Under the pieces are notes generated by a model. That model did not search any database. It was not told where the DNA came from and saw only the letters and a program-made list of their open reading frames with translations. DNA of 64,000 bases from Adiantum capillus-veneris (taxonomy: Eukaryota > Streptophyta > Polypodiopsida > Polypodiales > Pteridaceae), in contig CM043958.1 in NCBI GenBank assembly GCA_014529385.2, positions 80,446,025 through 80,510,024 of the forward strand. The letters are read 5' to 3'. This document shows positions 20,206 through 33,320 of the stretch, one piece after another. Both the position numbers and the translations under genes were made by a program. Within the stretch, counting starts at the first letter, position 1. Each line of letters opens with the position of its first letter.

Positions 20206-23200
20206 TTACACTGCTTTCTTGGTTTTCTTGGGTTAGTGTGAACCAATATTTTGGGCTCAGTGGCTACCTTATGGGTATCACCCCCTAATATAGCGCTTAC
20301 CAAGTTCACTAAGATCCCATTTTTTGGCCTCTTACTTGGGCATGAGTGGAGGCTTCAGATTTGATCGATTTACCTAAAATTTCACTCTGTCATAGCACTC
20401 ATAGCGCTTCATGATTACATTCTAATGACCTCGCTTGATGATAGGGTTGCTTTGCATGGATTCTTTGCCTACCTCTCTTGGAATGTTGCTTAGCTGTTAA
20501 ACCTTCTACACTCATATTGAGAAAGATCGATGCTTGGCTGCTGCGGCCCCTCCACAACTGGGTACTTTTGGAGATCTTCCATGCCTCTTCCACTATATAA
20601 GGTGAGGGGCTCTTCCCTTCACTTAGACTTGGTCTCCCTCGGCACTTTGAAGAAAATCTTGCGATTACGACTGCTCGCAGGTTATCTTTTTTTTAAATCT
20701 TATGATTAAATAAACCTTTGCTCAGTTGGGTGATTATAACATGTTTTTTTTTCTTGACATTAAGAACATTGAAAGAACTGTTCATTTGGAACATTCTTTA
20801 GCAAAAGAATATGGTATGATAACCTAGCTACTAATGTTCACACATTATTAAAGGGTTTTTGCTTCTTGCCTTGTACTAATTACATAAGTACTCTAGTTTT
20901 TTGCTACTGTATTAAAAAATGGCATCAAGTCTAACATACATATAGATACTAATCGGGTTTCTTTTACTACCTAAATGTGTTGAATTATGGTGATATGGAG
21001 GAGATTGTTTGGACTTAAATAAATGGATTACTGGCGGTAATCAAAGTGATGAGATGGATTCCTGATACTGGTTGAACTCTGGCACTATTTTGTGAGAAGG
21101 GCCTTGTTTTAGGACAGTGTTAAACTGAAGCTTGGACACAATAGAAGAAGCTTGGACACAATACAAGAAGCTTTGGAAATGCTGTTGGTCTTTTTGACTT
21201 GAAAATAAACTGGTTTTTTTGTGGGGCTTCAATCCTGCTCACTTTACTTAAGAAATTACTCTATGCAATCTCTGAAGTAGTGGCTTATCATGGAAACTTA
21301 TGAAAAATTGATGTTTATGGTGAGTATGGTGTTGAAAGCCTGGTGGCATTGCTGGTTATGCTGCCATAGAATATATGTAAACATTCTAGGGTTTGTACCA
21401 ATCTGGTTTTGATGTTGAAAGCCTGGTGGTGTTATTGGTTATGCTGCCATAGAATATATGTAAACATTCTGGCTTTTGTACAATTCTGGTTTTGATAAAT
21501 TTGGTACTTGAACAATAGGTACTAAGTTGGTTTTTTACTACCCGAGTATGGTTGGGTATTGTAAAATGGGGGGAACTATTAGCTGACTTTTTGGGTCTTG
21601 GATTTCTAGCTTAGTCCTGATCTTTTTTACTATAGCTAGCTCTTGGGGTTACTGCCATAAATGTTTTGGCCTGCTCTGGCTCTGGCTAAAACTTCTCTGA
21701 GCTGTTTTTTTGCAAGATCCTTTCACTTCTTTTTTGCTGACCTTGCTGGACTTTGTCTTGCTTGCCTTGACTTGAAAAAAATCTAGCATACAACATGCTG
21801 CCTTTAATTTGGTATGAAGGACGCTAGGTTCATCATTGGATATTTCTTTGGCTTTAAATAAACTTGGACTTAGTTTGTTATACTGATGAAATATGAGTTT
21901 GTTTATGATACATACTCGTTGCAAAAAACACAATAATCTCTATACTGAGGTGGGGGTACTAGTTTGCTTTGATTTACCTACACCTTGACTGCTGATTACT
22001 GGTTGGCCTTTTGGGTCTTGGATATCTGGCTTAGTCTCAAAACTTTTTACAGCTAGCTCATTTTTTTGGTGGTACTTTACTACCTGGTTTTGGTGCATTG
22101 AGTAGTTGAAGTTTTACTTGAAATGTGTGAGAAAATATCTTTTATAATCTAGGCAGATCTGCTCACTTGGTCTCTATGGTTTAACATAAATATGGCTTCA
22201 ACACAAAACAGATTGGAATTCTTCCGAGCCAAATATGGCTTAAAACTGGATAATTGTACTTTGGGCCTGCTCACTGAGCTTGGGAAAAACTATCTAAAAT
22301 CTTTTGTTGTTTTTCCATACGATATTTAGCTAAAGTAATACTTTGAATGATATGGTGTAGACGACTTCTTCTCACAGTAAATGGTTGTTATAAAGAAGAA
22401 CTATTATAAACATATGAAGAAATTCTGGTAGGATTACTTTGTATGCAGGGAAACCTTGAGATATTATCTACATTAATGTATAGGACATTAGCTAGTCTAA
22501 TATTTTTTAAGTTTGAGATGGATAACAAACTGATAGGTTCTTTGAAGCCTACTATATGTAGCCAAGTTTAACATAACTGTTGTCTTGACTATATGGATGC
22601 AGATGAGAATTCTATTTTGGCTTAAAAAGGTTTAGCTTGCTGCAGTTCGACTTTGAAAACATTTGATGATCCAACTGGGATAGTTCTTATACCTTTGTAC
22701 AAACTCATTTGGAATGATACTTCATTCTTATTATGCTGTACAATTATAAATCAAAGACTGAGTTGTTTCTGTACTCATCTTTGCCTAGACATCTTTCGCC
22801 AGTCGTCTTTTTGAACTTCTTGTTCATTGGTGTGTATTTATTATTATTAAAATACCTACACACACCCCTAAAGTCCAGACCCTCCCAGGCAACTGGGTGG
22901 ACCAGGACGCTGGCTTTGGATACTTCTTGTCTTTAGGCTTTGAGTGACCCACTGTATGTAATTCCTTGACTAGTTGACAGGTGTTAGGTGGTCTCCCCTT
23001 GACTATAGACTGGATTCCTACTCACGACTATTGTAGTCTTTTGGCTTAGTCGGTTTTAAGTAGCAGGTTAATCCAATTCTACTCACCCATGCTTAAGAAT
23101 ATTGTATTTTGATAATTACAAGAACATGCTACCTAGTACACATATGAATACTTTTCTGGGATCCGGAGGAAAACTCTTGGCATATATCATCTAAAGACTA

Positions 23201-23428
23201 CTAAAAAACAACCACACTTTTTTCAAACTGGCTGACAAAGCCTTAAAAATCCTATAGGAGTAATGTCTTCCTTGAAGACGTTATCTGATATTGTACTATT
23301 GCAAACAATTCTACCCTCTTCAGGGACACTCCAACTTGGCACTTCTCGGCTAGAGACTTTGTTTAACTCATCTTTTTGAATAGGCCTACTGCCAAAACCC
23401 ATTGTGTATGGCGCCTGGGATAGGGTAG

Positions 23429-23479
<51 letters not shown>

Positions 23480-23785
23480 GTCACTGCTTTGGACCAGAGT
23501 AGCGATTTCTAGTTACACTAACTTTACCTATTGGTATCAACCTTAACTTGTATGTTGATAACACTTTAGCCAACACATTTCTGGCGGTTTGACTAAGCCT
23601 TTGCTGCTTGATTACAAGCAGCCTACTCTTAGCATAAGGATCTCCTCCTTGAGTATGAAATCACTAAATTGATACTTAATTCCTTGTTGCTAACCTACTA
23701 GGCTATCTTGATTAGCATGGTTGAATGAATATCTCAAAAGAAAAACGTAACTCTGTGGTGCAACTCCTTGTGTATTTAACCTGAC
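20206..23785 (+). repeat. Tandem array unit A (about 3.58 kb)
   Basis: Non-coding unit starting TTACACTGCTTTCTTGG. The same start recurs at 23786, a 3580-bp period, and the copies stay clearly alignable for about 2.6 kb. It contains a TATA-hairpin module (20593-20640), an 83-bp tandem duplication (GTTGAAAGCCTGGTGG at 21331 and 21414), a CTATATGGATGCAG phrase near 22590, and at its end the (CA)n-cored repeat (about 23390-23475). All frames have many stops. It could be a structured non-coding transcript unit, a non-autonomous retroelement or a satellite. Confidence 0.75.
20593..20640 (+). promoter_or_regulatory. TATA-hairpin module, copy 2
   Basis: CTATATAAGGTGAGGGGCTC followed by TTCCCTTCACTTAGACTTGG. 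GTGA and TCAC close a stem over GGG/CCC with one bulged T. The wording is nearly identical to the copy at 24173. Confidence 0.5.
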
Positions 23786-24172
23786 TTACACTGCTTTCTT
23801 GGTTTTCTTGGGTTAGTGTGAACCAATATTTTGGGCTCAGTGGTTACCTTATGGGTATCACCCCCTAATATAGCACTTACCAAGTTCACTTAGATCCCAT
23901 TTTTGGCCTCTTACCTGGGCGTGAGTGGAGGCTTCAGATTTGATCGATTTACGTAAAATTTCACTCTGTCGCGGCACTCATAGCGCGTCACGATCTCGTT
24001 ATGATGACTTTGCTTGATGATAGGGTTTCTTGGCACGGGATTTTTTCCTACACCTCTCTTGGAATGATGCTTAGCTATTAAACCTCCTACACTCAGATTG
24101 AGAAAGATCGATGCTTGGCTGCTGCGACACCTCCACAACTGAGTACTTTTGGAGATCTTCCCTGCCTCCTCC

Positions 24173-24225
24173 ACTATATAAGGTGAGGGGCTCTTCCCTT
24201 CATTTAGACTTGGTCTCCCCCGGAA
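24173..24225 (+). promoter_or_regulatory. TATA-hairpin module, copy 3
   Basis: ACTATATAAGGTGAGGGGCT then CTTCCCTTCATTTAGACTTGG. The hairpin arm CACTT has become CATTT, and otherwise the copy is almost the same as at 20593. Confidence 0.5.
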
Positions 24226-27200
24226 CTTTGAAGAAAATCTTGCGATTACGTCTGCTCGCAGGTTATATATTTTTTTAATCCTTATGATTAAATAAACCTG
24301 CTTTGTTGGGTGATTATAACATGTTTTTTTTTCTTGACATTAAGAACATTGAAATAAATGTTCATTTGGAACTTTCTTTAGCGAAAGAATATGGTATGAT
24401 AACCTAGCTACTGATGTTCACAAATTATTAAAGAGTTTTTGCTTCTTGCCTTGTACTAATTACATACATACTCTAGTTTTTTGCTGCTGTATTAAAAAAT
24501 GGCATCAAGTCTAACATACATATGGATACTAATCGGGTTTCTTTTACTACCTAAATGTGTTGTATTATGGTGATATGGAGGAGATTGTTCCGACTTAAAA
24601 AAATTGATTACTGGCTGTAATCAGATTGATGAGATGGATTCCTGATACTGGCTGAACTCTGACACTATTTTGTGAGAAGGGCCTTGTTCTAGGGTAGTGG
24701 TTAGACTGAAGCTTGGACACAATACATGAAGCTTTTGAAATGCTACTGGTCTTTTTGACTTGAAAATAAATTGGTTTTTTTGTGGGGCTTCAATCCTGCT
24801 CACTTTACTTAAGAAATTACTCTATGCAATCTCTCAAGTAGTGGCTTATCATGGAAACTTATGAAAAATTATTGTTTATGGTGGTGAGTATTGTGTTGAA
24901 AACCTGGTGGCATTGCTGGTTATACTGCCATAGAATATATGTAAACATTCTGGGGTTTGTACCAATCTGGTTTTGATACCTATGGTGAGTATGATGTTGA
25001 AAGCCTAGTGGTGTTACTGGTTATGTTGCCATAGAATATATGTAAACATTCTGGCTTTTGTACAAATATGGTTTTGATAAATTTGGTAATTGAACAATAG
25101 GTACTGAGCTGGTTTTTTACTACCTGAGTATGGTTGGGTATTGTAAAATGGGGAAAACTATTAGCTGGCTTTTTGGGTCTTGGATTTCTGGCTTAGTCCT
25201 GATCTTTTTTACTACAGCTAGTTCTTGGGGTTACTGCCATAAATGTTTTGGCCTGCTGCTCTAGCTCTGGCTCTGGCTGTGGCTCTAGCTCGCACTCCTT
25301 TGGCTCTGGCTACTGGCTCTGGCTAAAATTTCTCTGAGCTGTTTTTTTGCAAGATCCTTTCACTTCTTTTTTGCTGACCTTGCTGGACTTTATCTCGCTT
25401 GCCTTGACTTGAGAAAAATCTAACATACAACATGCTACTGATTACTGGATTAATGCCTTTAATCTGGTCCAGGTTTGAAAATCTGGTATGAAGGATGCCA
25501 GGTTCATCATTGGATATTTCTTTGGCTTTAAATAAACTTGGACTTAGTTTGTTATACTGATGAAATCTGAGTTTGTTTATGATACATAATCGTTGCAAAA
25601 AATACAATAACCTCTATACTGAGGTGGGGGTATTGGTTTGCTTTGATTTACCTACACCTTGACTGCTGATTACTGGTTGGCCTTTTGGGTCTTGGATATC
25701 TGGCTTAGTCTCAAAACTTTTTACAGCTAACTCATTTTTTTGGTGGTACTTTACTACCTGGTTTTGGTGCACTGAGTAGCTAAAGTTTTACTTGAAATGT
25801 GTGAGAAAATATCTTTTATAATCTAGGCAGATCTGCTCACTTGGTCTCTATGGTTTAACATAAATAAAATATTGAAATTTGGCTGCAGCACAAAACATGT
25901 TTGAATTCTTTGGGCCAAATATGACTTAAAACTAGATAATTGTACTTCGGGCCTGCTCATTGAGCTTGGAGAAAACTATCTAAAAACTTTTGTTTCCATA
26001 CAATATTTAGCTAAAGTAATACTTTGAATGATATGGTGTAGACAACTTCTTCTCACAGTAAATGGTTGCTATAAAGAAGAACTGTTATAAACATATGAAG
26101 CAATCCTGGTACGGTTACTTTGTATGCAAGAAAACCTTGAGATATTATCTACTTTAATGTATAGGACAGTAGCTAGTCTAATAATTTTTAAGTTTGACAT
26201 GGATAACAACTGATAGGTTCTTTGAAGCCTGCCGTACATAGCCAAGTCTAACATGTCTATTGTCTTGACTATATGGATGCAGGTGAGAATTCTATCTTGT
26301 CTTAAAAAGGTTTAGCTTGCTGCAGTCAGACTTTGAAAACACTTGATGATCCAACTGGGATAGTTCTGATACCTTTGTACAAACTCATTTGGAATGATAC
26401 TTCATTCTTATTATGTTGTACAATTATAAATCAAAGACTAAGTTGTGTCTGTACTTATCTTTGCCTAGACATCTTTAGCGAGCCGCCTTTATGAACTCGA
26501 ATTCTTGTTCATTGGTGTGTATTTATTATAATTAAAACAACTACACACACACACACACACAAACACTTGGTCACTTCATCTGACTATGACTGAATTATCC
26601 AACTACACGACAAACACTTGAGCTACTGATGTAGCAAGTAGGTATCTTGTCCTGTGGGTGAGTGCCTTGAAGTCTATACTTTGCTATACTTAATCTGTGT
26701 GTGATTGATACATCTAGATACACACACACACACTTCCACTTACTGATGTAGATGATGGTTACCTTGTCTTATGGGTGATTACCTTGAGTCTGTAGTTTTC
26801 ACTTCCCTCAATGAGTAATTCTGGCTTTAACAATGCATAATTGAGATGATTAATGAAGTGTCTTATGGGTGTCTACCATGAGCCTATACCTTTTAAATTC
26901 CCCATTGGATGTTACAGTAGGTTGCATACGTGCTGAGATTTTCCCTTTTTATAAACCCTATCTCCTTACTCGAAGAGAATTTGGAAAGATTCCCTTTAAT
27001 TGGGTGTAGCCTTTATTAAAAATCAGTTACCTTGCACCGACCCCACCCCGACTGACCTACCTCTTGTCCCTAAGAGGTTTTAACAAAGAATTGACTCCCC
27101 TTTAACTTAAAATGCTTTCCCTTCCAGCCTTAATCATGCTGACTTAAATGTGTCACTTTGATTCCATCCTACCCAATGCCAGCTTTCAATACTCCTCTCC

Positions 27201-27360
27201 TTGGTTACATGCTTCCCTCCTAGGATGGACTGCTGCATGATATTATTCTAAAAGGATTTTTCACCGAGGTGTGTGCGCCATGAGTGGCCATACCTGTCAA
27301 GCAATAATGAACCGGCTGTAGTTGTTGTGCGTTTGCGACTTCATGCCAAGCCATTATCCC

Positions 27361-27405
27361 TATATAAAAGTGAGGGGATCTTCTCCCGTCACTGAGACTT
27401 TGGTC
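27361..27405 (+). promoter_or_regulatory. TATA-hairpin module, copy 4
   Basis: TATATAAAAGTGAGGGGATC then TTCTCCCGTCACTGAGACTT. The GTGA-GGG / CCC-TCAC pairing survives with a G bulge although the loop changed to GATCTTCT. Confidence 0.5.
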
Positions 27406-27551
27406 CTTTATGTTTTTTGTCTTTCTACAAAAAGAGAAATAGGTTGTGGGTCTGGTTTGAAAGAGTAATAAGTGTCGTCGATTTTGCTATCTTGTCCCTT
27501 GCAAATAAAATTTGTAAAGACCAGATGAGGCCGACTTTCGCTATCATTGGA

Positions 27552-27592
27552 CATCATTTAAGGTGAGGGTTATTTTCTTCACTTGGACTTGG
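27552..27592 (+). promoter_or_regulatory. TATA-hairpin module, copy 5 (degraded)
   Basis: CATTTAAGGTGAGGGTTATTTTC then TTCACTTGGACTTGGG. The TATA is degraded to ATTTAAG, but the GTGAGGG...TTCACTT-GACTTGG wording and spacing remain. It lies about 190 bp after copy 4, inside the stretch missing from the 37.4-kb unit. Confidence 0.4.
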
Positions 27593-28720
27593 GTTTACAT
27601 GCTCTACTGGGTTTATACCGATGTGCTATTGAGTTTTATGGTGCTTGTCGATCTTTTCTGGCTCAGGATATATGATTGGGTTGGTACTTTAATTGGCTGG
27701 TCTGATTAATCTGATTGAATAGCTTTCTTGATATTCTTGTGGCGGATGCCTATTGCTGTCTATAACCTAACTTAGATTTTGGTTCCTAGTTGTGCTACTG
27801 AGGTCTTATGTTGCTTTTGGAAGTATACTAGCTCATGATTGGTTGGCTACTTTAAATGGTTGGCACAATTGATCTGGGTGGATTTTTTTCTTAATACTCT
27901 TGTAAATGGTGGAATGAATTAAGGGGGAGGCATGCTCACTAGCTTTGGCTAGAGGTTTACTTCTTTTTAAATGTATATCTAGCTTGCACTGAAAAAGGCT
28001 CTAATACTTGAAGATGCTTCTAAAGGCTACCTTACTACAAATGGAGATAAATCTGAATGGATATATGATGATGTGTTTCTTATATGGTTATCGAATGAAG
28101 CTCATACAAAGGTTTGCACTGCATAATCCTTTAGCTCTTAAGTGATTTAGTTTTTGGTTCAAATTGGCCAAATACTGGTCTTATAACCTGGCTAGGTATT
28201 GAAGCACTTGATCATTGCGGGGAGTGCTAATCATGAGGTTAAGGAATATATAAAATTTTGGCTATACATTGTTGGAGTGGGAATGTTACTTGAGGATTTT
28301 GGCTAAATGCATGAGGACTTCATAAAAACCTTGTTTGGCTATGGACCGATACTTCAACTCTTACTTTGATTCCAAGAGGAATTCTTTATGGTGCTTGGAG
28401 TGGTGCTAGTGGGTGTACAGGTTCTAATGTTTGCTTTGTACCTTGTAGGAATTACCTTCCCTATCTGTTGATTGTCCACAATCAACTTGGGGCATTATAC
28501 TAATTTGCTTAAGTACAATTAGCTAATCCTTCTGGTTTTGCAGTGAATTAGGTGCATGGGATTGATCCTTATGTTAGTATGTTGGAACTAAATGCATTCA
28601 ACTGATCATTCTGAGGATAGTTAAGGGTATAGGTTCATTTTAAGGATCACTGTGGTTGCTCTTAGAGCTCACCGATCACTTTATACAGAACGAGTATTGA
28701 TGTATTGGTTTTGTAATCTT

Positions 28721-28947
28721 TGTTACCATATACATGTGGTAGTGATGTGTGTGAACACACTAGGACCGCCAGAGCATTTTTCCCCTCTTTAGGAGGTTTT
28801 TTCCCCCGTGCATTGTATATACGCCCATCACTCTAGGGCTATCTATCTTTCCATTGCACACTAAGTAACACACTCTCTATTGTGTGCCTTGAGCTTCCTT
28901 CATCTTCTCCAAGCTATGTGTGTTTCTCTGCAACCCTAATTCCAACA
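28721..28947 (+). mobile_element. 5' LTR of copia B (227 bp)
   Basis: Starts TGTTACCATATACATGTGG and ends CCAACA. It carries TGTATATACGC near 28815, a TATA-like element, and ends with AACCCTAATTCCAACA, then the primer site. Confidence 0.9.
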
Positions 28948-28949
28948 AT

Positions 28950-28961
28950 TGGTATCAGAGC
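28950..28961 (+). other. Primer binding site of copia B
   Basis: TGGTATCAGAGC, initiator Met-tRNA type, 2 bases after the LTR end. Confidence 0.95.
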
Positions 28962-29312
28962 AGGTCACGTCCTCCCGGGCTTAATCGCCAGCTGCTCCAG
29001 CACACGCCTGCTCACTTTCTCCGATTTTAGTGAGCTTTGGCAAGTGTTCGCAGGTTCACAAATATTTTGGGTGAGCTCGTAGTGCTTAGTCTGCTCAGAA
29101 TTTTGATTTGGGCTCATTTCGGCCTCCGTTTCCACTACAGGCTACTGTACTGCACAGGCTATTTCGCCATTCTCTGCAGAATTTCTATCAGTGCCGTTTT
29201 CTGCATAACAGGTGCCTTATAGTCTTCTACGGTTTGTGCTATATAGCACAGGTTGTTCCCGCTCCGTTTCTCCTATTTTTGGGCAGTTTTCACATCAGGT
29301 GCAACATTTAGC

Positions 29313-30226
29313 ATGGCTAACAACAACAACACAGATGTGTTCAAGATGTTTGCTGCTGAGGACAGGTTGGATGGGGACAACTACCCTATGTGGTCTTATA
29401 TGATGCAACATGTTCTTGTGTCAAAGGGCGTCTGGAACATTGTGTAGGGCATTGATGTACGTCCTGGTTCTAAGGATGTAGGCGATGTTGAGGATGTTGC
29501 AGGTCTTGCTGCAAGGATTGCAACTGTTAGAGCCGTTTTTCATACAGCAGAACAAGCTCGTTGGGATGTTAAGGATGCGCAGGATCATGCATTGATTGCG
29601 TTGTCTGTGAAGCACACCATTGTTCCTCACATCTGTTCAGCAAAATCTGCAAAACAGGCTCGCGATATTCTAGCAGGTCTTTATGCAAGCCGCAATGAGG
29701 CTAAAATTGCTTTGCTGCGTAAAGAGCTGGAGTCGAAGATTATGCATGAGGAAGATGATATGGACACTTTCCTTGCTAGTGTCAAGGATATCAATGAGCA
29801 ACTTATTTCTGCAGGTGAAGTTATTTCAGACAGTTCCCTTGTGCAGGCTGTTCTTGATGCCTTACCAGATTCTTACCAGACTTTTGCTATTACTTGGAGA
29901 CTTATGAGCCAAGGAAATCCAGAAGTTGTCAAGTTTGATGTATTATGCACATTGCTCTTGCAAGAGTCACTTTCCAGAAAAAACAGGACTAGACAGCGTG
30001 CAGTTGAACACGCTTTTATTGCTTCTCAAAGAAAGGGTGGTAACGGCAATGCAACCACTTCTTATGGTTTTGTTGCGAGTGGCAAAAATTATGTTCCTAA
30101 TGCTTCTGCTGGCATCAATTCGTCAGGAAATTCTGCAAAAAGAAGATGCGTTGCCATTATTGTAAAGCCAATGATCACTTGATCAAGTCGTGTCCTAAGT
30201 TGAAGGCCGAAGAGGCTAAGAAGAAA
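29313..30226 (+). pseudogene. gag: Copia B gag
   Basis: Starts MANNNNTDVFKMFAAEDRLD at 29313. An in-frame TAG at about 29446 replaces a CAG still present in copia A, a direct C-to-T polarisation. The frame stays readable (29592-30182: LASVKDINEQLISAGEVISD, SYQTFAITWRLMSQGNPEVV) until a frameshift near 30145. Just after it the zinc knuckle CHYCKANDHLIKSC (C-x2-C-x4-H-x4-C) appears from 30152 in the next frame. Length and layout match copia A gag. Confidence 0.85.
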
Positions 30227-31270
30227 GAGGGTGGTTCCACTTCAAATGCTGGTTCCACTACAAATGCAGCCATTATTGAGTCTTCTGTGAAAGGAGACTG
30301 TAATGCTGATGTTGATGCAGAATGGGCTTTTAGCGCATAGTGCACTTACAATCCTGATGTCCATGATGCATGCTTGTCAGTTTCTGCAGATTCACATGTG
30401 TGGTATTTCGACAGTGGTGCTACAAAGCACATTACCTCACATCGTGAATTGTTTACCTCTCTTGAGTCTGTCCGTCATGGGAGTTCAGTCACTTGTTCCA
30501 ACAACGCCTCTTATCCACTTCAGGGAGTTGGATAGATTGTGCTCACTGCTGCTAATGTCAGCTCCTTCACACTTGTTGATGCACTTTATGTACCTGGGAT
30601 CAAGAAGAATATCTTGTCTGTATCCGCACTTGCTAGACTTGGACTTGTAGTCAAATTTGTGGATGACAGATGTACAGTTCATGATCTAAGTTTTGGTGAT
30701 GAAATTGTTGCATCTGGGATTTTGTGCCGTGGGCTGTATAAGCTCACTTTGTATGACAAGTGTGGACAAAATTTTGCAAATGCTGTTGCAGATTCAACGG
30801 CTATTTCAGATGCAAAACTTTGGCATGCACGTTTTGAGCATCTAAATTTTGCCAGTTTGTTGCGTTTGCAAAAATCTGATGTGGTTGCTTCTTTGCCGCC
30901 TCTTGAAGCACTTGTCAAAAAAGTTTGTGAAGGCTATATTTTTGGTAAGATGCAACATTCTAAATTTCCAAAGGATGGTTCAGTTCGGGCCTCATGCAGG
31001 TTGCAGCTTGTGCATAGTGATGTTTGTGGGCCCATGCAAACTCCGTCCTTGGGCAATTACCTGTACTTCGTGACTTTCATTGATGATTACTCCAAGCATG
31101 CATGGGTATTTCCGCTTAAAGCAAAGTCCAAAGTTTTAATGTGCTTCAAACAATTTCTGGCTATGGCTAACAATGTCTCGAAATGTACTAGGGCACCCTC
31201 CGTTCCGATCGAAGGGGGGAGTATATGTCTCATGCATTTAATGCATTTCTGGCTAGTCGTGGGATAAAAC
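30227..31270 (+). pseudogene. pol: Copia B protease and integrase N-terminal half
   Basis: The protease active site WYFDSGATKHITSH lies at about 30401-30442. A stop follows within 100 codons at VG-stop-IVL (TAG where copia A has AAG). The 242-codon frame 30539-31267 covers DALYVPGIKKNILSVSALAR, the integrase zinc segment (LWHARFEHLNF, CEGYIFGKM; the first Cys pair is damaged, C to Y), and VHSDVCGPM with the first catalytic Asp. A 1-nt deletion in ACTAGGGCACC (copia A has ACTATGGGCACC) near 31190 then breaks the frame ahead of the second Asp. Confidence 0.85.
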
Positions 31271-31790
31271 ACCAAAGTACAATGCCTTATACACCTCAGC
31301 AAAATGGTGTTGCTGAGAGGAAAAACAGGTCACTGACGGAAATGGCACGATGTATGGTCAAAAGTTAAGCTTTGCCGCATTCTTTTTGGCTTGAGGCCAT
31401 CATGTGTGCCACTTATGTACTTAACAGGTGTCCTATGAAAGCTTTATAGTCTATTACTCCATATGAAGCATGGCATGATAGAAAGACTTCTATTGAGCAC
31501 ATGCCTGTTTTTGGCTGTTTGGCATATGCTTTGGTGCCACAAGTGCAGCGCAAAAAATTGGATGATAAGGCTGTCAAATGTATTTTTGTTGGTTATAGTG
31601 CTGAAAGCAAAGGTTACAGGTTGTATCATCCCCGCAAACAAAGCGTATTCTAGTTTCTCGGGATGTAGTGTTTGTGGAAGATTCTGTTCAGCCCTTGCTG
31701 TCATGTACTAGAGACAGTAATGTAAGCTCACAGGACATTTATGACACTTTGTTGTCTCTTTTCAGTGGTTGAAATATGAATGTAAGTTCC
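31271..31790 (+). pseudogene. pol: Copia B integrase C-terminal half
   Basis: Readable across frames: [17 protein letters not shown] (the catalytic Glu region) at about 31281-31330, SLPHSFWLEAIMCATYVLN, SITPYEAWHDRKTSIEHMPV, and FVGYSAESKGYRLYHP near 31590-31630. Stops interrupt at KS-stop-ALPH (31366) and at MKAL-stop-SI. This portion continues past the point where copia A is truncated. Confidence 0.8.
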
Positions 31791-33320
31791 TATGAGGCAA
31801 ATGTACAGCCTATGGGGGTTTCTGAAAATGTTTTAGATCAGCCTATTACTGATGCAGATGTACATGATGTACTTGATGAGGAAAGGGCTGAAAATGAGCA
31901 GGCTAGAGGTATGCCAAAATGGCTGGTGCACACTTTGCGTGACAGTAAATGGATGCATCTTTGTCAAGTCGTACTCGTTCAGGCTCTTGCCATGCATCTT
32001 ATGCATCAGATTGTTATGCTTTGGCTGTGTCTAGCTCACATGATGTTGAGGAGCCTCTGTCTTTTGATGAAGCACAAAATTCAAATGGCTGCCATGCAAT
32101 CAGAATATGATGCACTTATAGAAAATGACACATGGACTTTATGTGATTTGCCTCCTGGAAAAAAGGGCATTGGTTCGAAGTAGGTTTACAAGTTGAAACG
32201 CAAGCCGGATGGTGAGATCGATCGCCATAAGGCTGCACTTGTTGCAAAAGGTTATGCACATAAAAGAGACATAGATTATGAAGAGACTTTTGCTCCCACT
32301 TGTCGTATGACTACTGTACGTTTTCTATGTGCATTGGCAGCTCATTGTTACTGCTTTCTTGAATGGTGACATATTTGAGGAAGTTTATGTAACGCAGCCT
32401 CGCGGTTTTGTCATAAAAGGACAAGAGGACAAAGTGTGCAAATGTAACAAGGCTTTGTATGGGTTGAAGAAATCTCCTCGTGCTTGGTATGAGAAAGCTG
32501 ACACTCATTTGGTCAAAGAAGGCTTTCGTAACAGTCCAACAGAAAGCACATTGTATGTAAAGCGTGAGGGTGATGTACTTCTCATTGTGGTTCTTTATGT
32601 TGATGATTTGCTGATCACTGGAGCAAATGAGAGACATATTGCTGAATTTAAGGCTGATTTGAATGCTACTTTCAAGATGAAAGATTTGGGGCTGTTGCAT
32701 CATTACTTGGGTACAGTTTAAGCAGTGTGATGGTGGTATTGCCTTGTGTCAGAAAAGCTACATAGAGACATTGCTATGTAAGTTTGGACTTGAGGATTGC
32801 AAACCTATTGCCACTCCCATGGAAACACATTTTAAGTTGAGTCTACATGATGCTGGCGATCCTGCTGATGTCACTCTTTACCAAACTGTTGTTGGCTGCC
32901 TCATTTATGTATGCAACACGAGGTCGGATATTCAGTTTGCAGTCTCACAGGTAAGCAGATTTATGCATAGCCCAGGGTCTAAGCATTGGAGGCTGTTAAG
33001 AGAATTTTCCGCTACCTTAGTGGCACTTTACATCTTGGCTTGTTTTATCCCAAGGGGGGATCATTGCCGCCAGACTTACATGCTTTTTCAGACTTAGATT
33101 GGGCTGGTTGTTTTGACACGCGAGTGTCCACAAGTGGTTTTTGTTTCATGCTTGGCAGTTCATGTATATCATGGTTGAGCAAGAAGCAACCTACTGTGGC
33201 CACTTCGAGTTGTGAGGCTGAGTACAGGGCAACCTTCACAGCTACGGTTGAGTGTGTATGGCTCAGACGCCTTATGGCTGATTTGGGTGTTGGACAGGAC
33301 ACTGCCAACACTATCTACAC
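31791..33320 (+). pseudogene. pol: Copia B reverse transcriptase and RNase H
   Basis: The reverse transcriptase begins near 32085 (MAAMQSEYDALIENDTWTL), with KLKRKPDGEIDRHKAALVAKGY at about 32194. The frame at 32329-32721 holds ALYGLKKSPRAWYEKAD and the intact catalytic YVDDLLITG (about 32598-32625). A frameshift near 32720 leads to KSYIETLLCKFGLEDCKPIA (32750 on) and RSDIQFAVSQVSRFMHSPGS. RNase H appears at 32986-33320 (SDLDWAGCFDTRVSTSGF, SSCEAEYRA) but stops at VGQDTANTIYT, before the usual YCDNQSA block. Its end and the first half of the 3' LTR were deleted together. Confidence 0.85.

Larger units (their letters stand above)
23786..28720 (+). repeat. Tandem array unit B, extended
   Basis: Aligns with unit A from 23786 to about 26540, keeping the internal tandem duplication (copies near 24893 and 24991, period 99 instead of 83). 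An expanded GCTCTG-type repeat at 25255-25320 is not expanded in A (21660-21690). At the (CA)n near 26550 the homology switches from unit A to the unit at 36.6-37.5 kb. It carries two TATA-hairpin copies. The stretch 27386-28609 has no counterpart in the unit at 37.4 kb. The unit is interrupted at 28721 by copia B. Confidence 0.75.

Noticed and set aside
20593-20640. RNA polymerase I promoter (plant TATATAAGGGGG consensus)
   Set aside because: The match is only partial (TATATAAGGTGAGGGG), no rRNA sequence lies downstream, and other copies drift from it.
20206-28720. Units A and B as the two LTRs of one giant element
   Set aside because: They adjoin directly with no internal region, primer site or polypurine tract, and they lack TG...CA ends.
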